From the NCBI RefSeq assembly GCF_010725725.1, contig NZ_AP022599.1:3720001-3784000 (forward strand): a stretch of 64,000 nucleotides of DNA. The letters are read 5' to 3'. The translations under genes and the position numbers were made by a program. The stretch is from Mycolicibacterium pulveris. GTDB taxonomy: Bacteria; Actinomycetota; Actinomycetes; Mycobacteriales; Mycobacteriaceae. Below are positions 22,036-34,589 of the stretch, one piece after another; position 1 is the stretch's first letter, and every line of letters begins with the position of its first letter. The notes below the pieces were generated by a model. That model searched no databases, was not told the DNA's origin, and saw only the letters and a program-made list of their open reading frames with translations.

Positions 22036-23220
22036 GTGTCGCACGCGGTGGAAGAGCATTCAGTGACGGAATCGAACATCGTCCTTCATGACGACGAGAT
22101 TTTTGCCGCCCACGTCGGCGGCAAGCTCGGCGTAGCGCTGAAGGCGCCGCTGGACACGCAGCGCGCGTTGTCGATCGCCTACACCCCCGGGGTGGCCCAG
22201 GTCAGCCGGGCGATCGCGGCGGATCAGACGCTGGCCGCCCGCTACACGTGGGCCAACCGGCTGGTGGCTGTGGTCAGCGACGGCAGCGCGGTGCTCGGCA
22301 TCGGCGATGTGGGCCCGGCGGCGTCGCTGCCGGTGATGGAGGGCAAGTGCGCGCTGTTCAAGGCGTTCGCCGATCTCGACTCGATCCCGATCGTGCTGGA
22401 CACCAAGGATCCCGACGAGATCGTGGAGACGCTCATCCGGCTGCGCCCGACGTTCGGCGCGGTCAACCTCGAGGACATCTCCGCACCCCGCTGCTTTGAG
22501 ATCGAGCGCCGGCTCGTCGAGGCGCTGGACTGCCCGGTCATGCACGACGATCAGCACGGCACCGCGATCGTGGTGCTGGCGGCGCTGATCGGCGCGGCGG
22601 CCGTCGTCGGGCGCGACCCGGCCTCGCTGCGCGTCGTCGTCTCCGGTGCGGGCGCGGCGGGTGTGGCGTGCGCAAAGATCCTGCTGGCCAAGGGGATCAG
22701 CGATATCACGGTGCTGGACTCGCAGGGCATCGTGCACAAGGACCGGCAGAACCTCAACGCCTACAAGACCGAGATGGCCGAGCAGACCAACCCCCGCGGG
22801 CTGACCGGCGGGATAGCCGAGGCGCTGAACGGTGCCGACGTGTTCCTCGGGCTGTCCGCCGGCGTGGTGCCACCCGAACTGGTGGAGACCATGGCCTCGG
22901 ACTCCATCGTGTTCGCGCTGTCCAATCCCGACCCGGAGATCCACCCCGAGGACGCGAGGAAGCACGCCGCCGTGGTGGCCACCGGGCGCAGCGACTACCC
23001 GAACCAGATCAACAACGTGCTGGCATTCCCCGGAGTCTTCCGTGGGGCGCTGGACGCCGGCGCGCGGCGCATCACCGAAGAGATGAAGGTGGCGGCCGCC
23101 GACGCGATCTTCTCGGTGGTCGCCGACGACCTGTCGCCCGACTGCATCGTGCCGAGCGTGCTGGACCCGCGCGTCGGTCCCGCTGTGGCACAAGCGGTTG
23201 CCGCGGCCGCCGGCACCTGA
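22036..23220 (+). CDS. NAD(P)-dependent malic enzyme
   Basis: A 394-residue malate oxidoreductase (decarboxylating) of the short bacterial type. Motifs include AYTPGVAQVSRAIA, VSDGSAVLGIGDVGPAASLPVMEGK, NLEDISAPRCFEIE, MHDDQHGTAIV, a Rossmann VVVSGAGAAGVACAKIL and ALSNPDPEI. It converts malate to pyruvate and CO2. GTG 22036 is the first start; GTG 22063 has a GGAAGAG 6 nt upstream and is a good alternative (385 residues). It lies 42 bp after mdh; an 11-bp palindrome TAGGTTACCTA (22000-22010) lies between. Downstream lpqZ follows by 2 bp. Confidence 0.92.
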   Translation: MSHAVEEHSVTESNIVLHDDEIFAAHVGGKLGVALKAPLDTQRALSIAYTPGVAQVSRAIAADQTLAARYTWANRLVAVVSDGSAVLGIGDVGPAASLPVMEGKCALFKAFADLDSIPIVLDTKDPDEIVETLIRLRPTFGAVNLEDISAPRCFEIERRLVEALDCPVMHDDQHGTAIVVLAALIGAAAVVGRDPASLRVVVSGAGAAGVACAKILLAKGISDITVLDSQGIVHKDRQNLNAYKTEMAEQTNPRGLTGGIAEALNGADVFLGLSAGVVPPELVETMASDSIVFALSNPDPEIHPEDARKHAAVVATGRSDYPNQINNVLAFPGVFRGALDAGARRITEEMKVAAADAIFSVVADDLSPDCIVPSVLDPRVGPAVAQAVAAAAGT

Positions 23221-23222
23221 CG

Positions 23223-24068
23223 ATGGCCATCCGGTGGCTGGCGTCGGCGCTCGTCGCGCTGCTCGTCGCGGCCACCGCCGGATGCGGCGACGACGCGGGT
23301 CCCCCGTCCATCGCCGTCGGCTCCACACCGGATCCCGACACGACGGCGATCGCGCACCTGTACGCGGCGGCGCTGAGGTACTACGGCAGCCCGGCGCACG
23401 TGAAACTCGACGCCGACCCGCTGGCCAAGCTGGATTCCGGCGAGGTCCGCGTCGTCCCGGGTTTCACCGGACGGCTGCTGCACCGGTTCATGCCCGACGC
23501 GACGGCGCGGTCGGCGGCACAGGTGTACCGGGACCTGCTGTCCGCCTTGCCCGAAGGCCTCGCCGCCGGTGACTACACGACCTCGGCCGAGGACAAACCC
23601 GCGCTCCTGGTCACCGAGGAGACAGCCGAAAAATGGGGTGGCCGTGACGTCACGGCGGCGGTGCACAACTGCGAGGAGCTGCGGACCGGTCACGTCGCCG
23701 ACGAACCCGGGCCGGAAGCGCTGGGCGTGTGCGAGCTGGGCCGGTCACGTGAATTTCCCGACAGCGCAACGATGTTCGCAGCGGTGCTGGCGGGCGAGAT
23801 CGACGCGGCGTGGACGACGACGGCGGCGACCGGGATCCCGCCGGAGTTGTTGACGTTGTCGGACAAGACGTCGCTGATCCGCGCGGAGAACGTGGTGCCG
23901 CTGTATCGCCGCAACGAGCTAAACGAACGACAGGTGCTCGCGCTCAACGAGGTCGCCGGCGTGCTGGACACCGCGACGCTGGCGCAGATGCGCGCCGACG
24001 TCGCCGACGGACAAGATCCGACCCACGTCGCCGACGCGTTCCTGGCCGAACACCCCCTCGGCGACTGA
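23223..24068 (+). CDS. lpqZ: LpqZ-like substrate-binding lipoprotein (OpuAC type)
   Basis: A 281-residue lipoprotein with a signal peptide ending at ATAGC (Cys21) and a fold resembling the OpuAC/ProX glycine-betaine-type binding domain (VRVVPGFTGRLLHRFMPDAT, AVLAGEIDAAWTTTAATGIP). It matches Rv1244 (lpqZ, about 286 residues) in length and position. It would sit on the outer face of the cytoplasmic membrane. No ABC permease or ATPase lies nearby, so the ligand and transporter are unknown. The ATG lies 2 bp after the malic enzyme stop. Confidence 0.85.
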   Translation: MAIRWLASALVALLVAATAGCGDDAGPPSIAVGSTPDPDTTAIAHLYAAALRYYGSPAHVKLDADPLAKLDSGEVRVVPGFTGRLLHRFMPDATARSAAQVYRDLLSALPEGLAAGDYTTSAEDKPALLVTEETAEKWGGRDVTAAVHNCEELRTGHVADEPGPEALGVCELGRSREFPDSATMFAAVLAGEIDAAWTTTAATGIPPELLTLSDKTSLIRAENVVPLYRRNELNERQVLALNEVAGVLDTATLAQMRADVADGQDPTHVADAFLAEHPLGD

Positions 24069-24079
24069 CCCCCTTTACG

Positions 24080-24139
24080 GCGAGCGTGCGTGTCTGCGGG
24101 CGACACGCCGCCAAAATGCGCGAGTTCACGCACGCTCGC
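24080..24139. repeat. Intergenic palindrome, family A copy 2
   Basis: A 60-bp element between the convergent lpqZ and SDR genes. The outer arms GCGAGCGTGCGTG (24080-24092) and CACGCACGCTCGC (24127-24139) pair perfectly over 13 bp. Inside is GTGTC-TGCGGGC-GACAC followed by GCCG. The centre CCAAAAT is A-rich. The arrangement suits a bidirectional terminator or an RNA 3'-end protector. Confidence 0.75.
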
Positions 24140-24141
24140 GG

Positions 24142-24972
24142 TCAGTGGGCGTTGGGGATCAGCCGCGTCACCACGGTGTTGAAGAGCCGCTGATAGCCCG
24201 CGCCGGTGAGCCGCACGATCGCGTCGAGCACCTTGGCGTCCGGGCCCACCAGGACGCGCGGCTTGTTCTTGCGCACGGCGGCGAGGATTTCGCGCGCCGC
24301 CTTCTCGGGGGTCGTGATCGTCAGCTTCTTGTCGAAAGTCTGCGTCAGGCCTTCCTTGTCGACGCCTTCCGCGGCGGTCGAGTTGCGCATGATCGCGGTC
24401 TTGATGCCGCCGGGATGCACGGTGGTCACCTTCACGGGATGTCCGTTGGCGATCATCTCCTGGCGCAGCGCCTCGGTGAATCCGCGCACGGCGAACTTCG
24501 CGGAGTTGTACGCGGCCTGTCCCGGCACCGAGAAGATGCCGAACAGGCTGGAGACGTTGACGATATGCCCGTCGCCGGAGGCGATCAGATGGGGCAGAAA
24601 CGCCTTGGTGCCGTTGACCACACCCCAGAAGTCGACATCCATGACGCGCTCGAGGTCCTTGTACGGCGTCACCTCGACATCGCCGACGTAGGCGATCCCG
24701 GCGTTGTTGTAGATCTGGTTGACCGTGCCGAAGTGCGCCACCACCGAGTCGGCGTACAACTCGAAGGCCTCGCGTTCGGTGACGTCCAGGCGGTCGGCCT
24801 TCACCGGCGCGCCGATCGCCTTGATTCGCTGCTCGGTGGCTGCCAAACCGTCGGTGTCGACGTCGCTGATCGCGAGCTTGGCGCCCGACCGGGCCAGTTC
24901 GACCGCCAGCGCCTGCCCGATGCCTGATCCGGCGCCGGTCACCACCGCGATCTTTCCGGCGAAGCCCTCCAT
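24142..24972 (-). CDS. Short-chain dehydrogenase/reductase (Rv1245c-like)
   Basis: A 276-residue classical SDR: cofactor motif VTGAGSGIGQALA (TGxxxGxG) near residue 10, DVDTDG after beta-2 (NAD preference likely), NNAGIAYVG, catalytic Ser in VNVSSLFG and the YNSAK block (YxxxK). The ~35-residue C-terminal helix (AVRKNKPRVLVGPDAKVLDAI) is typical of mycobacterial members acting on lipid or steroid-like alcohols. The substrate is unknown. The ATG at 24972 is well supported by the fold start EGFAGKIAVVTG. Confidence 0.9.
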   Translation of the reverse strand: MEGFAGKIAVVTGAGSGIGQALAVELARSGAKLAISDVDTDGLAATEQRIKAIGAPVKADRLDVTEREAFELYADSVVAHFGTVNQIYNNAGIAYVGDVEVTPYKDLERVMDVDFWGVVNGTKAFLPHLIASGDGHIVNVSSLFGIFSVPGQAAYNSAKFAVRGFTEALRQEMIANGHPVKVTTVHPGGIKTAIMRNSTAAEGVDKEGLTQTFDKKLTITTPEKAAREILAAVRKNKPRVLVGPDAKVLDAIVRLTGAGYQRLFNTVVTRLIPNAH

Positions 24973-25063
24973 AACCGCACTCCCTCGTATCGATTGCTGC
25001 GGTCGAGGTTAGTCGGTACTCGCGGTAGCGGATACTGGACCCCCTGTGCGGGGCGCGATCAAC

Positions 25064-25108
25064 TACCGGGTTGATACCACCCACCAGGTGCACGCGAGCA
25101 ACCCGTTA
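25064..25108. repeat. Palindrome family C, upstream copy at the AbiEi-like gene
   Basis: A 45-bp imperfect palindrome with left arm TACCGGGTTGAT (25064-25075) and right arm AGCAACCCGTTA (25097-25108), matching at 10 of 12 positions. The spacer (CCACCCACCAGGTGCACGCG) closely matches that of the copy at 26129-26173. It lies in the 204-bp gap between the SDR start and the AbiEi/DUF559-like gene. Confidence 0.75.
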
Positions 25109-25176
25109 AGCAGTTATCCACAGCGTCGGGTCGCGGCAGGTTGGCCGTCGGCTTCTTCCCGGTCACGCTTACCGGT

Positions 25177-26139
25177 GTGACGCGTTGGCGCCTCGGACAT
25201 GTCGATCGCCTGATGTCGGCGCAGGACGGAATCATTTCGCGTCGCCAAGTTCTGGACGCCGGCGGGACCGATTCCGACATCGCCAGGATGCTGCGCCGTC
25301 GCGATTTGACCGATGTCCATCGTGGCGTCTACGTCAGCCACAGCGGCGGACTCACCCTGGCGCAGCGACAATGGGCCGCGGTGCTGGCCTTCTGGCCGGC
25401 CGCGTTGGCTCATGCCTCGGCCCTGCCCGATCCGTCGCCGACGGTGGTCCATGTCGCCGTGGCCGCGGGGCGCAATCTGCGGCCGCTGCCCCGCATCGTG
25501 CTGCACAGGACGCCCGAGTTCGAGCGACGCGCCGAACTTGACCGCAGCCCGCCGACAATCCGGCTGGAGCACGCGCTGATTGACGTGGTCGGCGGCGAAC
25601 TTCACAACAACGACATGGCGGCTGCGTTCGCCGTACTGGCTCGGTTGTGTGCCAGCCGGCGCACCACGCCGCAGCAAATACTGCGGGTACTGGCGACCCG
25701 CCAGCGTGTGTGCGGTCGGCGCACGTTGGAGGCAATGCTCGCCGATCTTCGTGACGGCGCATGTTCGGTGCTGGAGCGCGGCTACCTTCATCGGGTCGAG
25801 CGTGCGCACGGGCTGCCCAGGGGCGAGCGTCAAGCTCGGAGTACCGCGACTGGTCGGCTCACCTATCAGGATGTGCATTACCGGGGGCAAAGGGTTGTGG
25901 TCGAACTCGACGGCCGCGCGTTTCACGATGCGCCGCGAGACCGCGATCGCGATGCCCTGCGTGATCTCGCGGAGTTGAGCCGGTCAGACCTGGTCACCAC
26001 GCGGGTGACCTATGGGCTTGTCTTTGGCGATGCATGCCGCACCGCTGTCCTGCTCGGCGACCTACTCCGCCGCCGGGGCTGGACCGGTCGGATGAGACTC
26101 TGCCCCACGTGCGATCCCGCGTATGCGCTAACGGGTTGA
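25177..26139 (+). CDS. AbiEi-antitoxin-like / DUF559 nuclease-fold protein 1
   Basis: A ~320-residue protein. The N-terminus is a winged-helix like the AbiEi type-IV antitoxin domain (SAQDGIISRRQVLDAGGTDS, then LTDVHRGVYVS). The C-terminal ~80 residues resemble the DUF559/Vsr-type restriction-endonuclease fold (VVVELDGRAFHD). No AbiEii toxin gene is adjacent, so it is an orphan. The function is unknown; DNA binding or cleavage is inference. GTG 25177 is used; ATG 25213 and TTG 25141 are alternatives and none has a clear ribosome site. The stop codon falls inside the left arm of a palindrome, and a sister palindrome lies upstream, so the gene is bracketed by repeats. Confidence 0.75.
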   Translation: MTRWRLGHVDRLMSAQDGIISRRQVLDAGGTDSDIARMLRRRDLTDVHRGVYVSHSGGLTLAQRQWAAVLAFWPAALAHASALPDPSPTVVHVAVAAGRNLRPLPRIVLHRTPEFERRAELDRSPPTIRLEHALIDVVGGELHNNDMAAAFAVLARLCASRRTTPQQILRVLATRQRVCGRRTLEAMLADLRDGACSVLERGYLHRVERAHGLPRGERQARSTATGRLTYQDVHYRGQRVVVELDGRAFHDAPRDRDRDALRDLAELSRSDLVTTRVTYGLVFGDACRTAVLLGDLLRRRGWTGRMRLCPTCDPAYALTG

Positions 26140-26173
26140 TCCCACGCACCAGATGCACGCAATCAACCCGTTA
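26129..26173. repeat. Palindrome family C, downstream copy (possible terminator)
   Basis: A perfect 12-bp inverted repeat, TAACGGGTTGAT (26129-26140) and ATCAACCCGTTA (26162-26173), with a 21-bp spacer. It lies between the convergent AbiEi-like gene and kgd and contains the former's stop codon (26137-26139). A bidirectional terminator role is plausible. The near-copy upstream of the same gene is not at a convergent site, which points to something more than termination. Confidence 0.8.
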
Positions 26174-26177
26174 ACCC

Positions 26178-29936
<3,759 letters not shown>

Positions 29937-30103
29937 GGTAGCTACTCGCCTCGATTCTCGCGTCACGCAAGCGCGCTGACACGCTCGCCAGGTTCTCTGC
30001 GGTTACCCGCCTTTCCGCCGCCCTAAAGGCTAGCGCCGAAGCAACAGCCAAGCCACGACAACGGCGTTATGACCATCGTGCTCCACGCAACTCGTTCCCA
30101 CCG

Positions 30104-30853
30104 CTAGTTTCGCGGCGCCGGCAGCACATGCAGCGTGGACGGCCAGCGCGATGGGGGAGCGCCGAACGCTTTTTGCGCGTTGGCGACGATGCGCTTGCCC
30201 ATCATCCGGTTGCCGACACCGCCGACGACGGCGCCGATGCCCACCGGCAGCACCTTGCCGAAGGCCATCGCGCCGCGCTTGAGCGTGTAGCGCTTCACGA
30301 AGTAGCGCACCAACCGGGAGTTCAACTGGGAGACCGCGGGCAACGGCAGCGTCGCCGCGCCGTCGGCGACCCACGCGCCGCTGGTGCGGCCCGTCCCGAT
30401 CAGATCGGCGAGCGCCGCCTTGCCGTCGTCGCCGACCAGGACGCCGAGCACCATGGCCCGGCGGCGTTCGCGGTGCTCGGCCGGAATGCCGTGCACCTCC
30501 GCGACGGCAAGCACGTAGAGCGCCGTCGCCTCCAGGAACACGACGGTCTCACCGGCGACCGCCGACAGCGCGGTCAACGTGCCGATGCCGGGCACCGCGG
30601 CCGCGGAGCCGACGGCCGCACCGCTGGCCACCACCGCGGCCAGATACTGCGTCTCAAGCTTTTTGATGATCTCGGCCGGCGTCGCATCCAGGTTGCGGTC
30701 GCGGACACGGTCGACGTAGGCCTTGACCGCAGGCGCCTGCACGCGCGAACCACGTTCGATGATCCCGGACAGCACCTTGGCGGCGGCGCCGGGTTCCTCG
30801 GGGCTGCCGTTGGCATCGGGCAGCTGTTTCTTGGCCCTTGACCGGGCACTCAT
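30104..30853 (-). CDS. EcsC-like hydrophobic protein (Rv1249c-like)
   Basis: A 249-residue protein of the EcsC type: charged N-terminus, then Gly/Ala-rich hydrophobic helices (AAVVASGAAVGSAAAVPGIG, TLTALSAVAGETVVFLEATA) and VLPVGIGAVVGGVGNRMMGK near the end. The function is unknown; it is probably membrane-associated. GGAGG about 8 nt before ATG 30853 supports the start. It lies directly upstream of kgd, as in M. tuberculosis, and is divergent from an MFS exporter with repeated AACGAAC motifs between. The 167-bp gap to kgd shows no further gene. Confidence 0.8.
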   Translation of the reverse strand: MSARSRAKKQLPDANGSPEEPGAAAKVLSGIIERGSRVQAPAVKAYVDRVRDRNLDATPAEIIKKLETQYLAAVVASGAAVGSAAAVPGIGTLTALSAVAGETVVFLEATALYVLAVAEVHGIPAEHRERRRAMVLGVLVGDDGKAALADLIGTGRTSGAWVADGAATLPLPAVSQLNSRLVRYFVKRYTLKRGAMAFGKVLPVGIGAVVGGVGNRMMGKRIVANAQKAFGAPPSRWPSTLHVLPAPRN

Positions 30854-30891
30854 GGGCGGCCTCCCTGTCCGAACGGCTCATTTCAGGCTAT

Positions 30892-30940
30892 CCGTTTGTT
30901 CCGTTTGTCCCAACGAACCCCAACGAACCCAAACGAACAA
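30892..30940. promoter_or_regulatory. Clustered 10-bp repeats in a divergent promoter region
   Basis: Between the EcsC-like gene (start 30853, minus) and the MFS gene (start 31026, plus) are three consecutive 10-mers sharing AACGAAC: 30911-30920 and 30921-30930 are identical (CAACGAACCC) and 30931-30940 is AAACGAACAA. Just before them are two 9-mers, CCGTTTGTT (30892-30900) and CCGTTTGTC (30901-30909), of roughly opposite sense. A period of one helical turn suggests a cooperative protein-binding site controlling one or both genes. No regulator is identified. Confidence 0.5.
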
Positions 30941-31025
30941 AGCCGCGTCCGGGTGCCCGCCGTGATTGCACTCACTGTGTGCCCGATCGGGAAGAAAATA
31001 ATGAGAAGCGACGCTAACCATTTTC

Positions 31026-32333
31026 ATGGCAACATCTCCGGCTGTGGACCTGACGCGAGCGGACTCCCGGACTGCGGGCGTCGAGCTGCCGAGTCGCCTC
31101 CGGATGATCCTCGTGCTGGGCGTCATGGTGGCGCTCGGCCCGCTCACCATCGACATGTACCTGCCGGCGCTGCCCGACATCGGCGAGCAGCTCGGGGTGT
31201 CGTCGTCGGTCGCGCAGCTCACCCTTACCGGAACGCTGGCCGGGCTGGCGCTGGGCCAGCTGGTCGTGGGTCCGCTGTCGGACTCGCTGGGCCGGCGCCG
31301 CCCGCTGATGGCCGGCATCGCGTTGCACATGGTGGCGTCGCTGCTGTGCCTGCTCGCCCCCAACATCACGGTCTTGGGGCTGGCCCGCGGGCTGCAGGGG
31401 ATGGGCGCCGCGGCGGCCGCGGTGGTGGCCGTGGCGGTGGTCGGGGACCTGTTCACCGAGTCGGCGGCGGCCACCGTGATGTCGCGGTTGATCCTGGTGC
31501 TCGGTGTCGCTCCCGTGCTGGCTCCGTCGTTGGGCGCCGCGGTGCTGTTGAAGGCCTCGTGGCACTGGGTGTTCGCCGCGCTGGTGGTGATGGCGGGCGC
31601 ACTGCTTGTGGTCGCGGCGTTCGCGCTGCCCGAGACGTTGCCCGTCGCGCATCGTCGGCCGCTGAACGTGCACGGCATCGCCGTCACCTACCGCCAGTTG
31701 CTGCGTGACATGCGCTTCATGGGCCTGGTGTTGGTCGCCGCGATGAGCATGTCGGGCCTGTTCGCCTATATCGCGGGCGCGTCGTTCGTGCTGCAGGGTC
31801 GCTACGGCCTCGATCAGCAGGTGTTCGCGCTGGTGTTCGCCGCGGGCGCCATCGCGCTGGTCGGCGCGACGCAGTTCAACGTCGTGCTGCTGCGCCGGTT
31901 CGCTCCACGCACCATCATGCTGTGGGCGCTGGTGGCCGCCGCGGCGGCCGGTGTGGTGTTCATCGGGTTGGCGGTCGCCGACGCCGGCGGGTTGTTCGGG
32001 TTCCTGGTTCCGGTGTGGGCGATCCTGGCCGCCATGGGGCTGGTGCTGCCGAATGCGCCCGCGGTCGCGTTGTCGCGGCATCCGGAAGCCTCAGGCACCG
32101 CGGCGGCGCTGCTGGGCGCGGCGCAGTTCGGGACTGGTGCGGCGGTCGCGCCGTTGGTCGGCATCCTCGGCAACAACGAGATCGCCCTGTCGGTCGTCAT
32201 GACGGTGGGTATGGTGGTCGCGTTGTTCGCGCTGGCTCCGGCGCTGCGCGGCGGATCTCACCACGCAGCCGAAGGGTCGGCGATCGAACGTGCGGACGGC
32301 GTCATCGGCGACGCCGTGCCGGAACTCGCCTGA
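31026..32333 (+). CDS. MFS drug exporter, Bcr/CflA family
   Basis: A 435-residue 12-helix major facilitator. The opening LGPLTIDMYLPALPDIGEQL is the hallmark of Bcr/CflA transporters (bicyclomycin, chloramphenicol and similar export), followed by the MFS loop GPLSDSLGRRRPL. It would use the proton gradient to expel small hydrophobic molecules. The ATG at 31026 is used. It lies directly upstream of a second, DHA2-type exporter on the same strand (87-bp gap). It has no counterpart that I recall at this place in M. tuberculosis. Confidence 0.88.
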   Translation: MATSPAVDLTRADSRTAGVELPSRLRMILVLGVMVALGPLTIDMYLPALPDIGEQLGVSSSVAQLTLTGTLAGLALGQLVVGPLSDSLGRRRPLMAGIALHMVASLLCLLAPNITVLGLARGLQGMGAAAAAVVAVAVVGDLFTESAAATVMSRLILVLGVAPVLAPSLGAAVLLKASWHWVFAALVVMAGALLVVAAFALPETLPVAHRRPLNVHGIAVTYRQLLRDMRFMGLVLVAAMSMSGLFAYIAGASFVLQGRYGLDQQVFALVFAAGAIALVGATQFNVVLLRRFAPRTIMLWALVAAAAAGVVFIGLAVADAGGLFGFLVPVWAILAAMGLVLPNAPAVALSRHPEASGTAAALLGAAQFGTGAAVAPLVGILGNNEIALSVVMTVGMVVALFALAPALRGGSHHAAEGSAIERADGVIGDAVPELA

Positions 32334-32420
32334 CCCTGTTGAGCGTGGACCCCGACTTGTCGGGGCCACCCAAGCTCCGTAGCGTCGGCTGAACCGTCAT
32401 CAGACCCAAGTCGACTTGAG

Positions 32421-34499
32421 ATGTCCTCACATTTGACCCCTCGCCCGACCGGGCGCGCCTCGCGGCTCGGACTCAGCGCCCCGCTGGAACCCGCCGACTC
32501 CGGAAACGCCTGGAGTGCGCTGGCGGCGATGATGGTCGGCTTCTTCATGATCTTGGTCGACGCGACCATCGTGGCGGTCGCCAATCCGTCCCTGATGGAT
32601 CAGCTGGGGGCCAGCTACGACGCCGTCATCTGGGTGACCAGCGCCTACCTGCTGGCGTACGCGGTGCCGCTGTTGGTGGCCGGGCGGCTCGGCGACCGGT
32701 TCGGCCCGAAGAACACCTATCTGATCGGGTTGACGGTGTTCACCGCCGCATCGCTGTGGTGCGGCCTGTCCGACACCATCGGCATGCTCATCGGCGCCCG
32801 GGTGCTGCAGGGGGTGGGCGCATCGTTGTTGACGCCGCAGACGCTGTCGACGATCACGCGCATCTTCCCGGCGGATCGTCGCGGCGTCGCGATGGGTGTG
32901 TGGGGCGCGACCGCGGGCGTCGCGACGTTGGTCGGCCCGCTGGCCGGTGGCTTCCTGGTGGACGGCCTTGGCTGGCAATGGATTTTCTTCGTCAACGTGC
33001 CCGTCGGTGTGCTCGGCGTGGCGCTGGCCGCCCGGCTGGTACCCGAAATGCCCACGCGGAAGCAACCCTTCGACCTGCCCGGCGTGCTGCTGTCCGGCAT
33101 CGGCATGTTCATGATCGTTTATGCGCTGCAGGAAGGGCAGTCGAGCGGGTGGGCGCCGTGGGTGTGGGGGACCATCGCCGGCGGCATCGGCTTGATGGCC
33201 GCGTTCTTGATCTGGCAGTCGGTCAACCCCAACGAACCGCTGATCCCGCTGGAGATCTTCCGCGACCGCGACTTCTACCTGTCCAACCTCGGCGTCGCCA
33301 CGATCGGGTTTGTGGTGACCGGCATGATGGTGCCGATCATGTTCTACGCCCAAGCGGTGTGCGGGCTTTCGCCGACCCGCTCGGGGCTGCTGATGGCGCC
33401 GATGGCGATCGTCAGCGGTGTGCTGGCGCCGTTTGTCGGCAAGATCGTCGACCGTTCGCATCCGCGGCCGGTGGTGGGATTCGGCTTTTCGGTGCTGGCC
33501 AGTTCGATGACGTGGCTGTCGATCGAGATGACACCGACGACGCCGATCTGGCGGATCGCGGTGCCGTTGACGGTGACCGGCGTCGGGATGGCGTTCATCT
33601 GGTCACCGCTGGCCGCGACCGCCACCCGCAACCTGGCGATCGACCGCGCCGGTGCGGGCTCAGGTGTCTACAACGCCACGCGCCAGGTCGGGTCGGTGTT
33701 GGGCAGCGCCGGGATAGCGGCGTTCATGACGTGGCGGATCGGTGCGGTGATGCCGCCGGCGGCCGACGAGGCCACCCGGACGTCGGGCGGTGTCATGCAA
33801 CTGCCGGGCTTCCTTCATGCGCCGTTCGCCGCGGCGATGTCGCAGGCCATGTTGTTGCCCGCGTTCGTCGCGTTGATCGGGGTGGTGTTGGCGCTGTTCC
33901 TGGTCGGCTTCGAACGCGACCCGCGCGAGCCCGACGATCCCGATCGCAACGCCGCTCTGGCCGTCGACTACGGCGGGGACGAGACGTTCGTCGACGACGA
34001 CGATGACTATCTCGAGTACACGGTGTCGTGGGACGAGCCCGACCCGGGCCCGGCGCCGCCCGGCGACACCGACCCACCGACCGATCCCATCCCGACGCGA
34101 GGCACGTCGTCGCATTGGCAGCACGAACAGCCGGGTGAAACCGAGGAGGACGAGCCCTGGCGCACCATCCTCGACCAGCTGCTCGAAGACGCCCCTGCGA
34201 TACCGTCGACATCGGATAAGCCGGAGCCGATCGGCTTCGCGCACAATGGGTTTCACGTCGATGGCGAGCAGCGGTTCCGGCCGACGGGGCGCAGGCCGCT
34301 CGCCGAGCCGCGGTCACCCTTCGCCGAGGCCTACGACCTGCCGACCGAGCATCATTACCGGCCGGCCCGCCATCACCGCTCGGACGAGGCGCACGAGTCG
34401 CGGCAGTTCTGGTTTCAGGCGCACGGTCGACACGCCCGCGACGACGACCCCGACGACCGGCCGCGCCACGGCAGGCACTCGCTGCCGTGGAGCGACTGA
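32421..34499 (+). CDS. MFS exporter, DHA2/EmrB-QacA family (Rv1250-like) with long tail
   Basis: A 692-residue 14-helix proton-coupled exporter. It starts with [20 protein letters not shown] (motif D1 of the DHA2 class), [14 protein letters not shown] (motif A) and [25 protein letters not shown] motif C ([19 protein letters not shown]). Membrane segments end near residue 500. The last ~190 residues are hydrophilic, acidic then His/Arg-rich ([36 protein letters not shown]), well beyond the ~580 residues of Rv1250. The tail has no recognised domain and is probably cytosolic. ATG 32421 is used. Exports drugs or lipids; substrate unknown. Confidence 0.88.
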   Translation: MSSHLTPRPTGRASRLGLSAPLEPADSGNAWSALAAMMVGFFMILVDATIVAVANPSLMDQLGASYDAVIWVTSAYLLAYAVPLLVAGRLGDRFGPKNTYLIGLTVFTAASLWCGLSDTIGMLIGARVLQGVGASLLTPQTLSTITRIFPADRRGVAMGVWGATAGVATLVGPLAGGFLVDGLGWQWIFFVNVPVGVLGVALAARLVPEMPTRKQPFDLPGVLLSGIGMFMIVYALQEGQSSGWAPWVWGTIAGGIGLMAAFLIWQSVNPNEPLIPLEIFRDRDFYLSNLGVATIGFVVTGMMVPIMFYAQAVCGLSPTRSGLLMAPMAIVSGVLAPFVGKIVDRSHPRPVVGFGFSVLASSMTWLSIEMTPTTPIWRIAVPLTVTGVGMAFIWSPLAATATRNLAIDRAGAGSGVYNATRQVGSVLGSAGIAAFMTWRIGAVMPPAADEATRTSGGVMQLPGFLHAPFAAAMSQAMLLPAFVALIGVVLALFLVGFERDPREPDDPDRNAALAVDYGGDETFVDDDDDYLEYTVSWDEPDPGPAPPGDTDPPTDPIPTRGTSSHWQHEQPGETEEDEPWRTILDQLLEDAPAIPSTSDKPEPIGFAHNGFHVDGEQRFRPTGRRPLAEPRSPFAEAYDLPTEHHYRPARHHRSDEAHESRQFWFQAHGRHARDDDPDDRPRHGRHSLPWSD

Positions 34500-34501
34500 G
34501 C

Positions 34502-34575
34502 TTGGCGATACGCACCGATCGTGCGGTGTCATACGCGACACGCCGCGACGGGCGGATGAACCTGCACAGTCGCGG
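34502..34575. repeat. Degenerate family A palindrome between convergent genes
   Basis: The 90-bp gap between the DHA2 exporter and the flavin oxidase holds two hairpins: CGCAC-CGATC-GTGCG (34511-34525) and GTGTC-ATACGC-GACAC followed by GCCG (34526-34545). The second is the inner hairpin of family A. The outer arms are poorly preserved (GGCGATACGCAC versus GTGC...GTCGCGG), so this is a decayed or distant member. Confidence 0.5.
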
Positions 34576-34589
34576 TGGACCCCGACGCG

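Noticed and set aside
22668..23222. N-terminal extension of LpqZ into the malic enzyme gene
   Set aside because: The frame is open but overlaps malic enzyme out of frame; ATG 23223 is followed by a proper lipoprotein signal peptide.
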